From: Glandiceps talaboti
Taxonomy: Eukaryota; Hemichordata; Enteropneusta; Spengelidae
Direction: 5' to 3'
NCBI RefSeq assembly: GCF_964340395.1
Contig: NC_135561.1
Span: 23,938,986-24,002,985, forward strand
DNA: 64,000 nt
Below the pieces are notes generated by a model. It saw only the letters and a program-made list of their open reading frames with translations. It made no database searches and had not been told where the DNA came from. Within the stretch, counting starts at the first letter, position 1, and each line of letters opens with the position of its first letter. Made by a program: the position numbers and the translations under genes. Shown piece after piece: positions 36,276 to 48,639 of the stretch.

Positions 36276-38200
36276 GCCATAATGTGGGGTGTATAGATGA
36301 AGAAATATTAAGCATGTAATGATTTCATCAGTGATATGCATATTAGCGCTAAATATGTATCTTTTTGGTCAAAAATCTTTAATTAGTCCCCGCCGGACGA
36401 AGTCCGGGACGGGGACTTATGGATTGGGTTCCGTCTGTCCGTGCATCTGTCTGTGCGTCCGTCCATCCGCAGCCGTTTCTTGGAGATGCCTGAACTGATT
36501 TTTTTCAAACTTGGTACAGGGGCAACATACAATGGCATACAATTTGTTTCATGGTACGATCCAATATGGCCGCCTAGCAGCCATTTTGTTTGTGAATTTT
36601 CCATGTCCAAAGCCATAACTCATACATGCTTGAACAGATCTCATTCAAAGTTGGTATTAGGACAGTGTTCTATGACATACATGTGCATATCCATTTTCAT
36701 CGTGATACGATCCAATATGGCTGCCTGGCAGCCATTTTGTTTGCGAATTTTCCATGTCCAAAGCCATAACTCAGACATGCTTGAACATATCTCATTCAAA
36801 GTTGGTATTAGGACAGTGTTCTATGACATACATGTGCATATTCATTGTTGTTGTGATACGATCCAATATGGCTGCCTGGCAGCAATTTTGTTGCGATTTT
36901 TCTATGTCCAAAGCCATAACTCAGACATGCTTGAACAGATCTCATTCAAAGTTGGTATTAGGACAGTGTTCTATGACATACATGTGCTATTCATTTGTTG
37001 TCATGATACGATCCAATATGGCTGCCTAGCAGCCATTTTGTTTGTGAATTTTCCATGTCCAAAGCCATAACTCATACATGCTTGAACAGATCTCATCCAA
37101 AGTTGGTATTAGGACAGTGTTCTATGACATACATGTGCATATCCATTTTCATCGTGATACGATCCAATATGGCTGCCTGGCAGCCATTTTGTTTGCGAAT
37201 TTTCCATGTCCAAAGCCATAACTCGGACATGCTTGAACAGATCTCATTCAAAGTTGGTATTAGGACAGTGTTCTATGACATACATGTGCATATCCATTTT
37301 CGTCGTGATACGATCCCCCATACCCGACCCATCCTTTATTGTTGTAGGCATGTTCCATGTCCGACAAGCAGACACAACATATCTAAGTCTGTTTGAGTTA
37401 AGTTCACAAGTGTTGTTGCTTGATCAGAGTAGTGATAAGTCCTTAAAACCCAATCATAGCTATGTCATTCTCAACGACTTGTTCTAAATATACTGAGCAG
37501 ATGGGCTTAAATTTAATGGGTGTGCACTTGGGGGTGTATAGATGAAGAAATATTAAGCGTATAATGATTTCATCAGTGATATGCATATTAGGTGTAAAAA
37601 TATGAATTTTGGTCAAAAACTTATATCTCAAAAAGTACTTGGTCAATGAGACTGAAACTTGTGAGATGTTTCTAGACGTGTTATTCTGCAGAATTTCGTT
37701 GGCAATTGGTCCTAGCACCCATGACCATGTCCTTAGCAACAACGAAATGGCAGTATATTTTGGTTAAATAACAACATTATCTGGTAGGCAAGTGAGTAAA
37801 TATTCAAAAAATGTATACAAATATCCCTAGCAACCATGACCACGCCCATAGCAACAACTAAACAGTGGTGTATTTCACAAAGATAACAACAAGGAGTCTT
37901 AGACAAGTGAACATTCCAAAAGTGCCTAGCAACAAGACCATGCCCATTGCAACAGCCAAATGATCACATATATTGCAAAGGTAACAACATGGAATAATAG
38001 ACAAGACAATTAAAAAAATGTATGTAAATTTGCCTAGCAACAAGACCACACCCATAGCAACAGCCAAATGATCGCATATATTGCAAAGATAACAACAGAG
38101 TTAGTTAGGCAACTAGATAATCATTCAGCAAATGAACACCTATACCTAGCATGGATCAACATGTGGGTAAATATTTTTAAAAACTGCATAGTTGTGTTAC
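36276..38200 (+). mobile_element. Family A element interrupted by family C
   Basis: Bases 36276-36384 and 37484-38200 are the third and fourth internal repeats, the 108-bp repeats and a decayed 3' end of one family A copy. The split lies in the phrase TTTAATT | CTAAATATACTGAGCAG, which in uninterrupted copies reads TTTAATTCCAAAACTACTGAGCAG. The 5' hairpin is missing. At 38190-38240 an inverted bit of the 108-bp repeat follows. Confidence 0.85.
36385..37483 (+). mobile_element. Family C element, nested in family A
   Basis: It starts with a hairpin: AGTCCCCG pairs with CGGGGACT, and CCGGAC pairs with GTCCGG around GAA. A GTCTGTCC/GTCCGTCC simple repeat and about five direct repeats of some 150 bp follow (GATACGATCCAATATGGC ... 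CATGTCCAAAGCCATAACTC). The end is TCATTCTCAACGACTTGTT. The subterminal inverted copy of the 5' end (GCGGGGACT in the 56-kb copy) has lost GGGGAC here. A 209-codon frame through it is an artefact of 150-bp repetition. The insertion point reads TT before the element and TT at its end. Confidence 0.9.
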
Positions 38201-38387
38201 TATGCAATCATTTGGCTGTTGCTATGGGCATTGTCATGTTGTTTAACCTACTGAAACCTGTTTAATAATCAGTAAATGTGGGATCTATAACATAACAGTC
38301 ATGTAGACTATTATGATGTACTCCCATAAAGTGATACTGACATCAGGATGGTAGAATACCAGATATAAACTGAATGCCTCTCCTTGC
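38201..38387. other. Spacer
   Basis: This is short AT-rich sequence between family A and the 41-bp array. No feature is seen. Confidence 0.5.
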
Positions 38388-39745
38388 CATATTACATTGT
38401 GTAGTGATTGAATGTGTTATTACATTGCCTTATTACATTGTTTAGTGATTGAATGTGTTATCACCTTGCCTTATTACATTGTGTAGTGATTGAATGTGTT
38501 ATCACCTTGTCTTATCACATTGTGTAGTGATTGAATGTGTTATTACATTGCCTTATTACATTGTTTAGTGATTGAATGTGTTATCACCTTGCCTTATTAC
38601 ATTGTGTAGTGATTGAATGTGTTATCACCTTGCCTTATCACATTGTGTAGTGATTGAATGTGTTATTACATTGCCTTATTACATTGTTTAGTGATTGAAT
38701 GTGTTATCACCTTGCCTTATTACATTGTGTAGTGATTGAATGTGTTATTACAATGCCTTATTACATTGTGTAGTGATTGAATGTGTTATCACCTTGCCTT
38801 ATTACATTGTGTAGTGATTGAATGTGTTATCACCCTGCCTTATTACATTGTGTAGTGATTGAATGTGTTATCACCTTGCCTTATCACATTGTGTAGTGAT
38901 TGAATGTGTTATCACTTTGCCTTATTACATTGTGTAGTGATTGAATGTGTTATCACCCTGCCTTATTACATTGTGTAGTGATTGAATGTGTTATCACCCT
39001 GCCTTATTACATTGTGTAGTGATTGAATGTGTTATCACCTTGCCTTATCACATTGTGTAGTGATTGAATGTGTTATCACTTTGCCTTATTACATTGTGTA
39101 GTGATTGAATGTGTTATCACCCTGCCTTATTACATTGTGTAGTGATTGAATGTGTTATTACAATGCCTTATTACATTGTGTAGTGATTGAATGTGTTATC
39201 ACCTTGCCTTATTACATTGTTTAGTGATTGAATGTGTTATCACCCTGCCTTATTACATTGTGTAGTGATTGAATGTGTTATCACTTTGCCTTATTACATT
39301 GTGTAGTGATTGAATGTGTTATTACATCGTCTTATTACATTGTTTAGTGATTGAATGTGTTATCACCTTGCCTTATTACATTGTGTAGTGATTGAATGTG
39401 TTATCACCTTGCCTTATTACATTGTTTAGTGATTGAATGTGTTATCACCTTGCCTTATTACATTGTGTAGTGATTGAATGTGTTATTACAATGCCTTATT
39501 ACATTGTGTAGTGATTGAATGTGTTATCACCTTGCCTTATTACATTGTGTAGTGATTGAATGTGTTATCACCTTGCCTTATTACATTGTTTAGTGATTGA
39601 ATGTGTTATCACCTTGCCTTATTACATTGTGTAGTGATTGAATGTGTTATCACCTTGCCTTATTACATTGTGTAGTGATTGAATGTGTTATCACCTTGCC
39701 TTATTACATTGTGTAGTGATTGAATGTGTTATCACCTTGCCTTAT
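38388..39745 (+). repeat. 41-bp minisatellite, about 33 units
   Basis: The unit is 41 bp (GTGTAGTGATTGAATGTG then TTATCACCTTGCCTTATTACATT). It ends about 55 bp before the acceptor of RRP1 exon 39801, so it lies at the 3' end of that intron. Variants are TTACA, TCACC, GTGTAG and GTTTAG. Confidence 0.96.
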
Positions 39746-39800
39746 CATAACATTATATGCATTTCTTCTTTGTACCGTTGTATATTTTTATGTCTTACAG

Positions 39801-39898
39801 TTTGACTATGCTGCTATTGCTGATCATCTGTTTAATTTGGTCAGTGCTGATGATGTGTCAAGTAGAAATAGAAAGATTCTCTATGATATAGTACAGAG
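39801..39898 (+). CDS. RRP1: RRP1/Nop52 family protein, FDY...NRKILY exon
   Basis: The exon is 98 nt after acceptor TTTATGTCTTACAG, starting in phase 0 and ending two bases into a codon at CAGAG|GTAAGT. It encodes FDYAAIADHLFNLVSADDVS and then RNRKILYDIVQ. In vertebrate RRP1 the matching segment is the FDYEAVA...QNRKRLYKVI motif just after the acidic linker, which supports both identity and exon order. Codon completion with the first G of exon 54650 gives Arg, and the reading continues LRDLTDGRYP. The 3' part of this exon and its donor are present in four tandem copies (39862-40073), so four identical 5' splice sites compete. Confidence 0.88.
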
Positions 39899-40076
39899 GT
39901 AAGTGTTCTAACTCAGTAGAAATAGAAAGATTCTCTATGATATAGTACAGAGGTAAGTGTTCTAACTCAGTAGAAATAGAAAGATTCTCTATGATATAGT
40001 ACAGAGGTAAGTGTTCTAACTCAGTAGAAATAGAAAGATTCTCTATGATATAGTACAGAGGTAAGTGTTCTAACTA
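39862..40076 (+). repeat. 54-bp tandem repeat, 4 units, spanning an exon end and its 5' splice site
   Basis: Each unit contains the last 37 bases of RRP1 exon 39801, the donor GTAAGT, and GTTCTAACTCAG. Units start at 39862, 39916, 39970 and 40024. The exonic part in units 2-4 is unchanged. If a later donor were used, the mRNA would gain 54 nt (18 codons) per unit, but the unit includes an in-frame TAA, so only the first donor keeps the frame open. Confidence 0.95.
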
Positions 40077-40149
40077 GCATATGTTGATAATATTTGGGTC
40101 ACACTAGCCATTGGTGTCACTCTACTGTTCCACCACAGTAACTGTGCAT

Positions 40150-40680
40150 AGTTTGTTGAGATTTCAAGTAGGTGTTGAGATTTCACATACATGTAGGTGT
40201 TGAGATTTCACATACATGTAGCTGTAGGTGTGGAGATTTCACATACATGTAGGTGTGGAGATTTCAAGTAGGTGTTGAGATTTCACATACATGTAGTTTT
40301 GGAGATTTCACACACATGTAGGTGTGGAGATTTCATGTAGGTTTGGAGATTTCACATACATGTAGGTTTGGAGATTTCACATACATGTAGGTGTTGAGAT
40401 TTCACATACATGTAGGTGTGGAGATTTCACATACATGTAGGTTTGGAGATTTCACATACATGTAGGTGTTGAGATTTCACATACATGTAGGTGTTGAGAT
40501 TTCACATACATGTAGGTTTGGAGATTTCACATACATGTAGGTGTGGAGATTTCATGTAGGTTTGGAGATTTCACATACATGTAGGTTTGGAGATTTCACA
40601 TACGTATAGGTGTTGAGATTTCACATACATGTAGGTGTTGAGATTTCACATACATGTAGGTGGGGAGATTTCACATACAA
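40150..40680 (+). repeat. 25-bp minisatellite, about 20 units
   Basis: Units of 25 bp (GTAGGTGTTGAGATTTCACA then TACAT), with G/T changes (GTGTGG, GTTTGG) and some short forms. It follows the 54-bp repeat in the RRP1 intron. Confidence 0.93.
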
Positions 40681-43600
40681 ATAGTAGTAATATCTGTTCT
40701 ATTCTTGTCAAATAGTAGGAATATCTGTTCTATTGTCAAATAGTAGGAATATCTGTTCTATTCTTGTCAAATAGTAGGAATATTTGTTCTATTATTGTCA
40801 AATAATAGGAATATCTTTTCTATTCTTGTCAAATAGTAGGAATATTTGTTCTATTCTTGTCAAGTAGTAGGAATATTTGTTCTATTATTGTCAAATAGTA
40901 GGAATATTTGTTCTATTCTTGTCAAATAGTAGGAATATCTGTTCTATTCTTGTCAAGTAGTAGGAATATCTGTTCTATTGTCAAATAGTAGGAATATTTG
41001 TTCTATTCTTGTCAAATAGTAGGAATATCTGTGCTATTCTTGTCAAATAGTAGGAATATCTGTTCTATTCTTGTCAAATAGTAGGAATATTTGTTCTATT
41101 CTTGTCAAATAGTAGGAATATTTGTTCTATTCTTGTCAAATAGTAGGAATATCTGTTCTATTCTTGTCAAATAGTAGGAATATCTGTTCTATTATTGTCA
41201 AATAGTAGGAATATCTTTTCTGTTATTGTCAAATAGTAGGAATATCTGTTCTATTATTGTCAAATAGTAGGAATATCTTTTCTATTATTGTCAAATAGTA
41301 GGAATATCTGTTCTATTGTCAAATAGTAGGAATATCTTTTCTGTTCTTGTCAAATAGTAGGAATATCTGTTCTATTCTTGTCAAGTAGTAGGAATATCTG
41401 TTCTATTATTGTCAAATAGTAGGAATATCTGTTCTATTATTGTCAAATAGTAGGAATATCTGTTCTATTCTTGTCAAATAGTAGGAATATCTGTTCTATT
41501 ATTGTCAAATAGTAGGAATATCTGTTCTATTGTCAAATAGTAGGAATATCTGTGCTATTCTTGTCAAATAGTAGGAATATCTGTTCTATTATTGTCAAAT
41601 AGTAGGAATATCTGTTCTATTCTTGTCAAGTAGTAGGAATATCTGTTCTATTCTTGTCAAGTAGTAGGAATATCTGTTCTATTGTCAAGTAGTAGGAATA
41701 TCTGTGCTATTCTTGTCAAATAGTAGGAATATCTTTTCTATTATTGTCAAATAGTAGGAATATCTGTTCTATTATTGTCAAATAGTAGGAATATCTTTTC
41801 TGTTCTTGTCAAATAGTAGGAATATCTGTTCTATTCTTGTCAAGTAGTAGGAATATCTGTTCTATTATTGTCAAATAGTAGGAATATCTGTTCTATTATT
41901 GTCAAATAGTAGGAATATCTGTTCTATTGTCAAATAGTAGGAATATCTGTTCTATTCTTGTCAAATAGTAGGAATATCTGTTCTATTATTGTCAAATAGT
42001 AGGAATATCTGTTCTATTGTCAAATAGTAGGAATATCTGTTCTATTCTTGTCAAATAGTAGGAATATCTGTTCTATTATTGTCAAATAGTAGGAATATCT
42101 GTTCTATTATTGTCAAATAGTAGGAATATCTGTTCTATTGTCAAATAGTAGGAATATCTGTTCTATTATTGTCAAATAGTAGGAATATCTGTTCTATTGT
42201 CAAATAGTAGGAATATCTTTTCTATTATTGTCAAATAGTAGGAATATCTTTTCTATTATTGTCAAATAGTAGGAATATCTGTTCTATTCTTGTCAAATAG
42301 TAGGAATATCTGTTCTATTCTTGTCAAATAGTAGGAATATCTGTTCTATTCTTGTCAAATAGTAGGAATATCTGTTCTATTCTTGTCAAATAGGAATATC
42401 TGTTCTATTCTTGTCAAATAGTAGGAATATTTGTTCTATTATTGTCAAATAGTAGGAATATCTGTTCTATTATTGTCAAATAGTAGGAATATCTGTTCTA
42501 TTGTCAAATAGTAGGAATATCTGTTCTATTCTTGTCAAATAGTAGGAATATCTTTTCTATTATTGTCAAATAGTAGGAATATCTGTTCTATTCTTGTCAA
42601 ATAGTAGGAATATCTGTTCTATTCTTGTCAAATAGTAGGAATATCTGTTCTATTCTTGTCAAATAGTAGGAATATCTGTTCTATTCTTGTCAAATAGTAG
42701 GAATATCTGTTCTATTATTGTCAAATAGTAGGAATATCTGTTCTATTGTCAAATAGTAGGAATATTTGTTCTATTATTGTCAAATAGTAGGAATATCTGT
42801 TCTATTATTGTCAAATAGTAGGAATATCTGTTCTATTGTCAAATAGTAGGAATATCTTTTCTATTATTGTCAAATAGTAGGAATATCTTTTCTATTATTG
42901 TCAAATAGTAGGAATATCTGTTCTATTCTTGTCAAATAGGAATATCTGTTCTATTCTTGTCAAATAGTAGGAATATTTGTTCTATTATTGTCAAATAGTA
43001 GGAATATCTTTTCTATTATTGTCAAATAGTAGGAATATATGTTCTATTATTGTCAAATAGTAGGAATATATGTTCTATTCTTGTCAAATAGTAGGAATAT
43101 CTGTTCTATTCTTGTCAAATACTAGGAATATCTTTTCTATTATTGTCAAATAGTAGGAATATCTGTTCTATTCTTGTCAAATAGTAGGAATATCAGTTCT
43201 ATTCTTGTCAAATAGTAGGAATATCTTTTCTATTATTGTCAAATAGTAGGAATATCTGTTCTATTATTGTCAAATAGTAGGAATATCTGTTCTATTCTTG
43301 TCAAATAGTAGGAATATCTTTTCTATTATTGTCAAATAGTAGGAATATTTGTTCTATTATTGTCAAATAGTAGGAATATCTGTTCTATTATTGTCAAATA
43401 GTAGGAATATCTGTTCTATTGTCAAATAGTAGGAATATCTGTTCTATTGTCAAATAGTAGGAATATCTGTTCTATTATTGTCAAATAGTAGGAATATCTG
43501 TTCTATTGTCAAATAGGAATATCTGTTCTATTGTCAAATAGTAGGAATATCTGTTCTATTATTGTCAAATAGTAGGAATATCTGTTCTATTGTCAAATAG

Positions 43601-45700
43601 TAGGAATATCTGTTCTATTCTTGTCAAATAGTAGGAATATCTTTTCTATTATTGTCAAATAGTAGGAATATCTGTTCTATTATTGTCAAATAGTAGGAAT
43701 ATCTGTTCTATTATTGTCAAATAGTAGGAATATCTGTTCTATTATTGTCAAATAGTAGGAATATCTGTTCTATTATTGTCAAATAGTAGGAATATCTTTT
43801 CTATTATTGTCAAATAGTAGGAATATCTGTTCTATTCTTGTCAAATAGTAGGAATATCTGTTCTATTCTTGTCAAATAGTAGGAATATCTTTTCTATTAT
43901 TGTCAAATAGTAGGAATATTTGTTCTATTCTTGTCAAGTAGTAGGAATATCTGTTCTATTGTCAAATAGTAGGAATATCTGTTCTATTCTTGTCAAATAG
44001 TAGGAATATCTTTTCTATTATTGTCAAATAGTAGGAATATTTGTTCTATTCTTGTCAAGTAGTAGGAATATCTGTTCTATTCTTGTCAAGTAGTAGGAAT
44101 ATCTGTTCTATTATTGTCAAATAGTAGGAATATCTGTTCTATTATTGTCAAATAGTAGGAATATCTGTTCTATTGTCAAATAGTAGGAATATCTGTTCTA
44201 TTGTCAAATAGTAGGAATATCTGTTCTATTATTGTCAAATAGTAGGAATATCTGTTCTATTGTCAAATAGTAGGAATATCTGTTCTATTCTTGTCAAATA
44301 GGAATATCTGTTCTATTATTGTCAAATAGTAGGAATATCTGTTCTATTGTCAAATAGTAGGAATATCTGTTCTATTATTGTCAAATAGTAGGAATATCTG
44401 TTCTATTATTGTCAAATAGTAGGAATATCTGTTCTATTCTTGTCAAATAGTAGGAATATCTTTTCTATTATTGTCAAATAGTAGGAATATTTGTTCTATT
44501 GTCAAATAGTAGGAATATCTGTTCTATTATTGTCAAATAGTAGGAATATCTGTTCTATTATTGTCAAATAGTAGGAATATCTGTTCTATTATTGTCAAAT
44601 AGTAGGAATATCTGTTCTATTCTTGTCAAGTAGTAGGAATATCTGTTCTATTATTGTCAAATAGTAGGAATATCTGTTCTATTATTGTCAAATAGTAGGA
44701 ATATCAGTTCTATTCTTGTCAAATAGTAGGAATATCTGTTCTATTCTTGTCAAATAGTAGGAATATCTTTTCTATTATTGTCAAATAGTAGGAATATTTG
44801 TTCTATTGTCAAATAGTAGGAATATTTGTTCTATTATTGTCAAATAGTAGGAATATCTGTTCTATTCTTGTCAAATAGTAGGAATATCTGTTCTATTCTT
44901 GTCAAATAGTAGGAATATCTGTTCTATTCTTGTCAAGTAGTAGGAATATCTGTTCTATTGTCAAATAGGAATATCTGTTCTATTGTCAAATAGTAGGAAT
45001 ATCTGTTCTATTCTTGTCAAATAGTAGGAATATCTGTTCTATTCTTGTCAAGTAGTAGGAATATCTGTTCTATTCTTGTCAAGTAGTAGGAATATCTGTT
45101 CTATTCTTGTCAAATAGTAGGAATATTTGTTCTATTGTCAAATAGTAGGAATATTTGTTCTATTATTGTCAAATAGTAGGAATATCTGTTCTATTCTTGT
45201 CAAGTAGTAGGAATATCTGTTCTATTATTGTCAAATAGTAGGAATATCTGTTCTATTCTTGTCAAATAGTAGGAATATCTGTGCTATTCTTGTCAAATAG
45301 TAGGAATATCTGTTCTATTGTCAAATAGTAGGAATATCTGTTCTATTCTTGTCAAATAGTAGGAATATTTGTTCTATTGTCAAATAGTAGGAATATCTGT
45401 TCTATTCTTGTCAAATAGTAGGAATATCTGTTCTATTGTCAAATAGTAGGAATATTTGTTCTATTATTGTCAAATAGTAGGAATATTTTTTCTATTATTG
45501 TCAAATAGTAGGAATATCTGTTCTATTCTTGTCAAATAGTAGGAATATCTGTTCTATTATTGTCAAATAGTAGGAATATCTGTTCTATTCTTGTCAAATA
45601 GTAGGAATATCTGTTCTATTGTCAAATAGTAGGAATATCTTTTCTATTCTTGTCAAATAGTAGGAATATTTGTTCTATTCTTGTAAAGTAGTAGGATTAT
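40681..45700 (+). repeat. 31/27-bp minisatellite, about 165 units (5 kb)
   Basis: The main unit is 31 bp (TAGTAGGAATATCTGTTCTA then TTCTTGTCAAA). Units 4 bp shorter lack either CTTG/ATTG or TAGT. Frequent variants are CTT/ATT before GTC and CTG/CTT/TTG after ATAT. It is the longest array in the window and has no long open frame. Confidence 0.97.
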
Positions 45701-46600
45701 GTTTTGGGGGGATTTTGGAAAAAAGAAAGAAAAAAAGCAACTTTTTGAATACATAACGATGCTATTAAAATCGTTATTTACGTGACGATTCCTAGCATGC
45801 ACGATTTCAATGGATAGTTCACTAAAGTGACTGTACACTAACTCCTGGCTAATATGTATCTTATATCGCTATTGCATGCTGGCTTAACTTTGATTTAAAA
45901 TATGTCCAGTTAAAAATTGTAACATTTTGCAGCAAATTAAAAAATTTTTGCGCATGAAAGTAGAAAAGAAGTGCACACATGCACTGTGCATTTTCTGCGA
46001 GTAACAGTAGTCTTGAAAGTCTCCTTCATTTGAAGATAGCAAGTCCCAATTATAATGTCAGCGAGTGAAACTAAAAAAAAAAGACGGAAAAAGTTGTTCA
46101 ACATGAGGTTGCCTGCTATGCAGCATGCAGTGACTCGTGACTCCGAAGATGTGCTCGATCTCATTTACATCTTGTTCCTTATATTAAAACATTTCATGCT
46201 GATAAAACAGCTGATCTCTTTTTGGAATATTTGTTGGCCCTGAAAAACTATTAAACTAGATACGCAGTTTAAGATCCACTATTTCAAGATATTTCTTTCA
46301 ATAATTGTGTTCGATGTTGAAAAAATGAAATCGACCTACTTACCCAATGTGATAGGTTAGGTTAGCTGTTGACAAGCATTTTTTTTTTTCTGACCTTACA
46401 TATTTAATTGCGTATGTTAAAATATATATTATGTAAATTGTATGCAAATTTATGTAAATTAGCCCTTTTCTAAATTTTAAATGCATGATTGCACCAAGAC
46501 AAAGTTCTGCCCCCCTTGGCAATTTGGTCAGGCTACGGCCCTGGACATGTCGGGCTTTAGAGAATGCCATGATGATCTAGTCAATAGAACTAAATGATGC
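45701..46600. other. No certain gene; short ORF at 46055
   Basis: A frame from ATG 46055 (MSASETKKKRRKKLFNMRLP) has a basic start and runs 62 codons. I do not recognise it. Bases 46507-46550 (CCCCCCTTGGCAATTTGGTC, GGCTACGGCCCTG) look like part of a dispersed repeat just before the LINE. Confidence 0.4.
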
Positions 46601-47046
46601 AATCTAATTTTCTCTGGAGAGGAACAACAAAGTGATGAAACATGGGAACAGACAGAAGGGAAAGTGAAAGGTATCATTAGAGATAAATTAGGTATTGAAA
46701 GAGAGATAAATTTTGAAAGGGTACACACAATTAGAAATGGTCCGACAGTGAATGCTTCAAAACTTATAGTGGCCATGTTCTGTTGTTACAATGATGAAGA
46801 AGAGGTACTGCACAAAGCTAGGAAGTTCACAAGATCCAACATTTATATTGAATGAGATTTCTCCAGAAGAGTTCGCGAGAAAAACTGTTTGCCATTAGAA
46901 AAAAGTTTGAAGAAAGGGAAGACATAACCAAGACGATAGTGTCATATGATAAGTTAGTGGTGACAATGGTGGACGGTACAAGACGTGCTTTTGGTTGTGA
47001 CAATCAATCCAAAGAGGTGGCAGAACTGATCAATAAAACTGCATAG
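46601..47046 (+). pseudogene. LINE ORF1 (L1-ORF1p-like RRM and C-terminal domain)
   Basis: It reads NLIFSGEEQQSDETWEQTEG, then KLGIEREINFERVHTIRNG, LIVAMFCCYND, and SRRVREKLFAIRKKFE, ending with YDKLVV. This is the order seen in L1-type ORF1 proteins: the RRM, then the C-terminal domain with a RVREKR-like motif. The product would be an RNA-binding chaperone of the retrotransposon particle. A TGA at about 46855 and a frameshift near 46885 break it. No N-terminal coiled coil is seen, as a stop lies at 46595. Confidence 0.75.
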
Positions 47047-47097
47047 GGAAATGGCCAAGGCCCGAGTAAACTATACAAACTTGATAATATCGAACAG

Positions 47098-47192
47098 AGA
47101 AATGAATTTAGGTTAATGGTGTGGAATGTAAGGGGCTTGAACTCGAAATTACCAAACACCAATTTTGTTTCCTTTTGTAAGGAGTTTGACAT
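47098..47192 (+). pseudogene. LINE AP-endonuclease, first segment
   Basis: It encodes FRLMVWNVRGLNSKLPNTNF, the standard N-terminal W-N-V-R-G-L strand of APE-type LINE endonucleases, up to FCKEFDI. The frame is then cut by the family A hairpin at 47196. The remaining parts are at 48340 and 50245. Confidence 0.8.
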
Positions 47193-47195
47193 TTT

Positions 47196-48325
47196 TAGCA
47201 CAACAGAACTGAGGTTCACTAGTGCTATAGGGATCACCTAGTGTCTGTCTGTCTGTCTGTGTGGATGTGTGTGTGTAAACAACTTAAAGTCAAAAACCGA
47301 TGAACCGATTGCCATGATATTTGGTGGGTCCATTACCTTGGGTGTCTAGTTGGAAAATTGTTCAAATGAAAATGATTTTACCACCGGTTTGTGATTTTGG
47401 TCAAAAAATGTGATTTTTGGTCAAAAAACTTAAACTCCAAAACTGCTGGGCAGATTGGTGCGAAATTTGGGTGAAACCTTCTTCAGGGTGTTTTTACTAA
47501 GAATTGTTCATGATATGATGGTCCCATCAGTGATATGCAAATTAGGGCTAAAAATGTGTCTTTTTGGTCAAAAATCTATAATTCCAAAACCACTGAATTG
47601 ATTGTGCTGAAATTTAATGGGAATGCATGTAGGGATGTATGGACGAAGAAATGCTAAGCATTCAATGATTCCATGAGTGATATGCAAATTAGGTGTAAAA
47701 ATGTTCATTTTTGGTCAAAAACTTATATCTCAAAAAGTACTTGGTCAATGAGTCTGAAACTTGGTGAAATGTTTCTGAAAATGTTATTCTGCAGATTTTG
47801 TTAAAAATATTTTGACCCAATTGGCCCTAGCAACCGTGACCATGCCCTTAGCAACAACCAAATGGCAGTATATTTTGGTTAAATGACAACATTTTCTGGT
47901 AGGCAAGTGAGTAAACGGTTAAATGTCTGCAAATATCCCTAGCAACCATGACCATGCCCATAGCAACAGCCAAATGGTTATGTATTTCACAAAGATGACA
48001 ACAGGGATTAATAGATAACTGAATAAACATTCAAAAAATGTATGTAAATTTGCCTAGCAACAAGACCACACCCATAGCAACAGCCAAATGATCACGTATA
48101 ATGCAAAGGTAACAGAAATTGAAAGACAAATGAATAAACATTCACAAAATGTATGCAAATTTGCCTAGCAACAAGACCACACCCATAGCAACAGCCAAAT
48201 GATCACATATAATGCAAAGGTAACAGAAATTGAAAGACATATGAATAAACATTCACAAAATGTATGCAAATGTGCCTAGCAACAAGACCACGACCATAAC
48301 AACAGCGAAATGATCACATATAAAA
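47196..48325 (+). mobile_element. Family A element inserted in the LINE endonuclease
   Basis: The hairpin, TCTG repeat, four internal repeats and four 108-bp repeats are present, but the 3' terminus (CAGTTGTGCTA and tail) is missing. The left junction is ATTTT|TAGCAC. LINE coding sequence resumes at about 48340. Confidence 0.88.
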
Positions 48326-48339
48326 CAATAATATGAGTG

Positions 48340-48600
48340 TATTTGAAAATTTTGTATCTTTCAAAAGTCTAGCTGTAAAACTGAGTAAAAAGGGATGAGC
48401 TAGTGGAGGTGTTGAAGTCTTTGTGAACAAAAACCTGGTAAAAGGAGTGAAATGTATAAATACTAGTATGAAAAATAAGGTCATGATTCTTTTACAGAAA
48501 CATGTGTTCCATTTTATGAAAGATGTTCTTATTGTTATTACGCATGTGCCACCTAAAGGGTCAAGATCATATGTCAATCGTAGTGACGATAGAGTGGAAA
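48340..48600 (+). pseudogene. LINE endonuclease, middle segment
   Basis: It encodes SKKG, a TGA in place of an Arg-type codon, then ASGGVEVFVNKNLVKGVKCI and onward to VITHVPPKGS. The S-G-G-V motif and the later H-V/Y-x-P are usual in APE endonucleases. A tandem duplication of about 63 bp follows (CACCTAAAGGGTCAAG), into which the minus-strand LINE is inserted. Confidence 0.7.
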
Positions 48601-48639
48601 ATCTTGAAAGCCACCTAAAGGGTCAAGGTCATACGTCAA

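Noticed and set aside
36441-37070. Open frame of 209 codons, the longest plus-strand frame after the RRP1 exon
   Set aside because: It runs through five 150-bp repeats of family C. The 150-bp period, a multiple of 3, keeps the frame open by chance, and the same frames appear in other C copies with stops.
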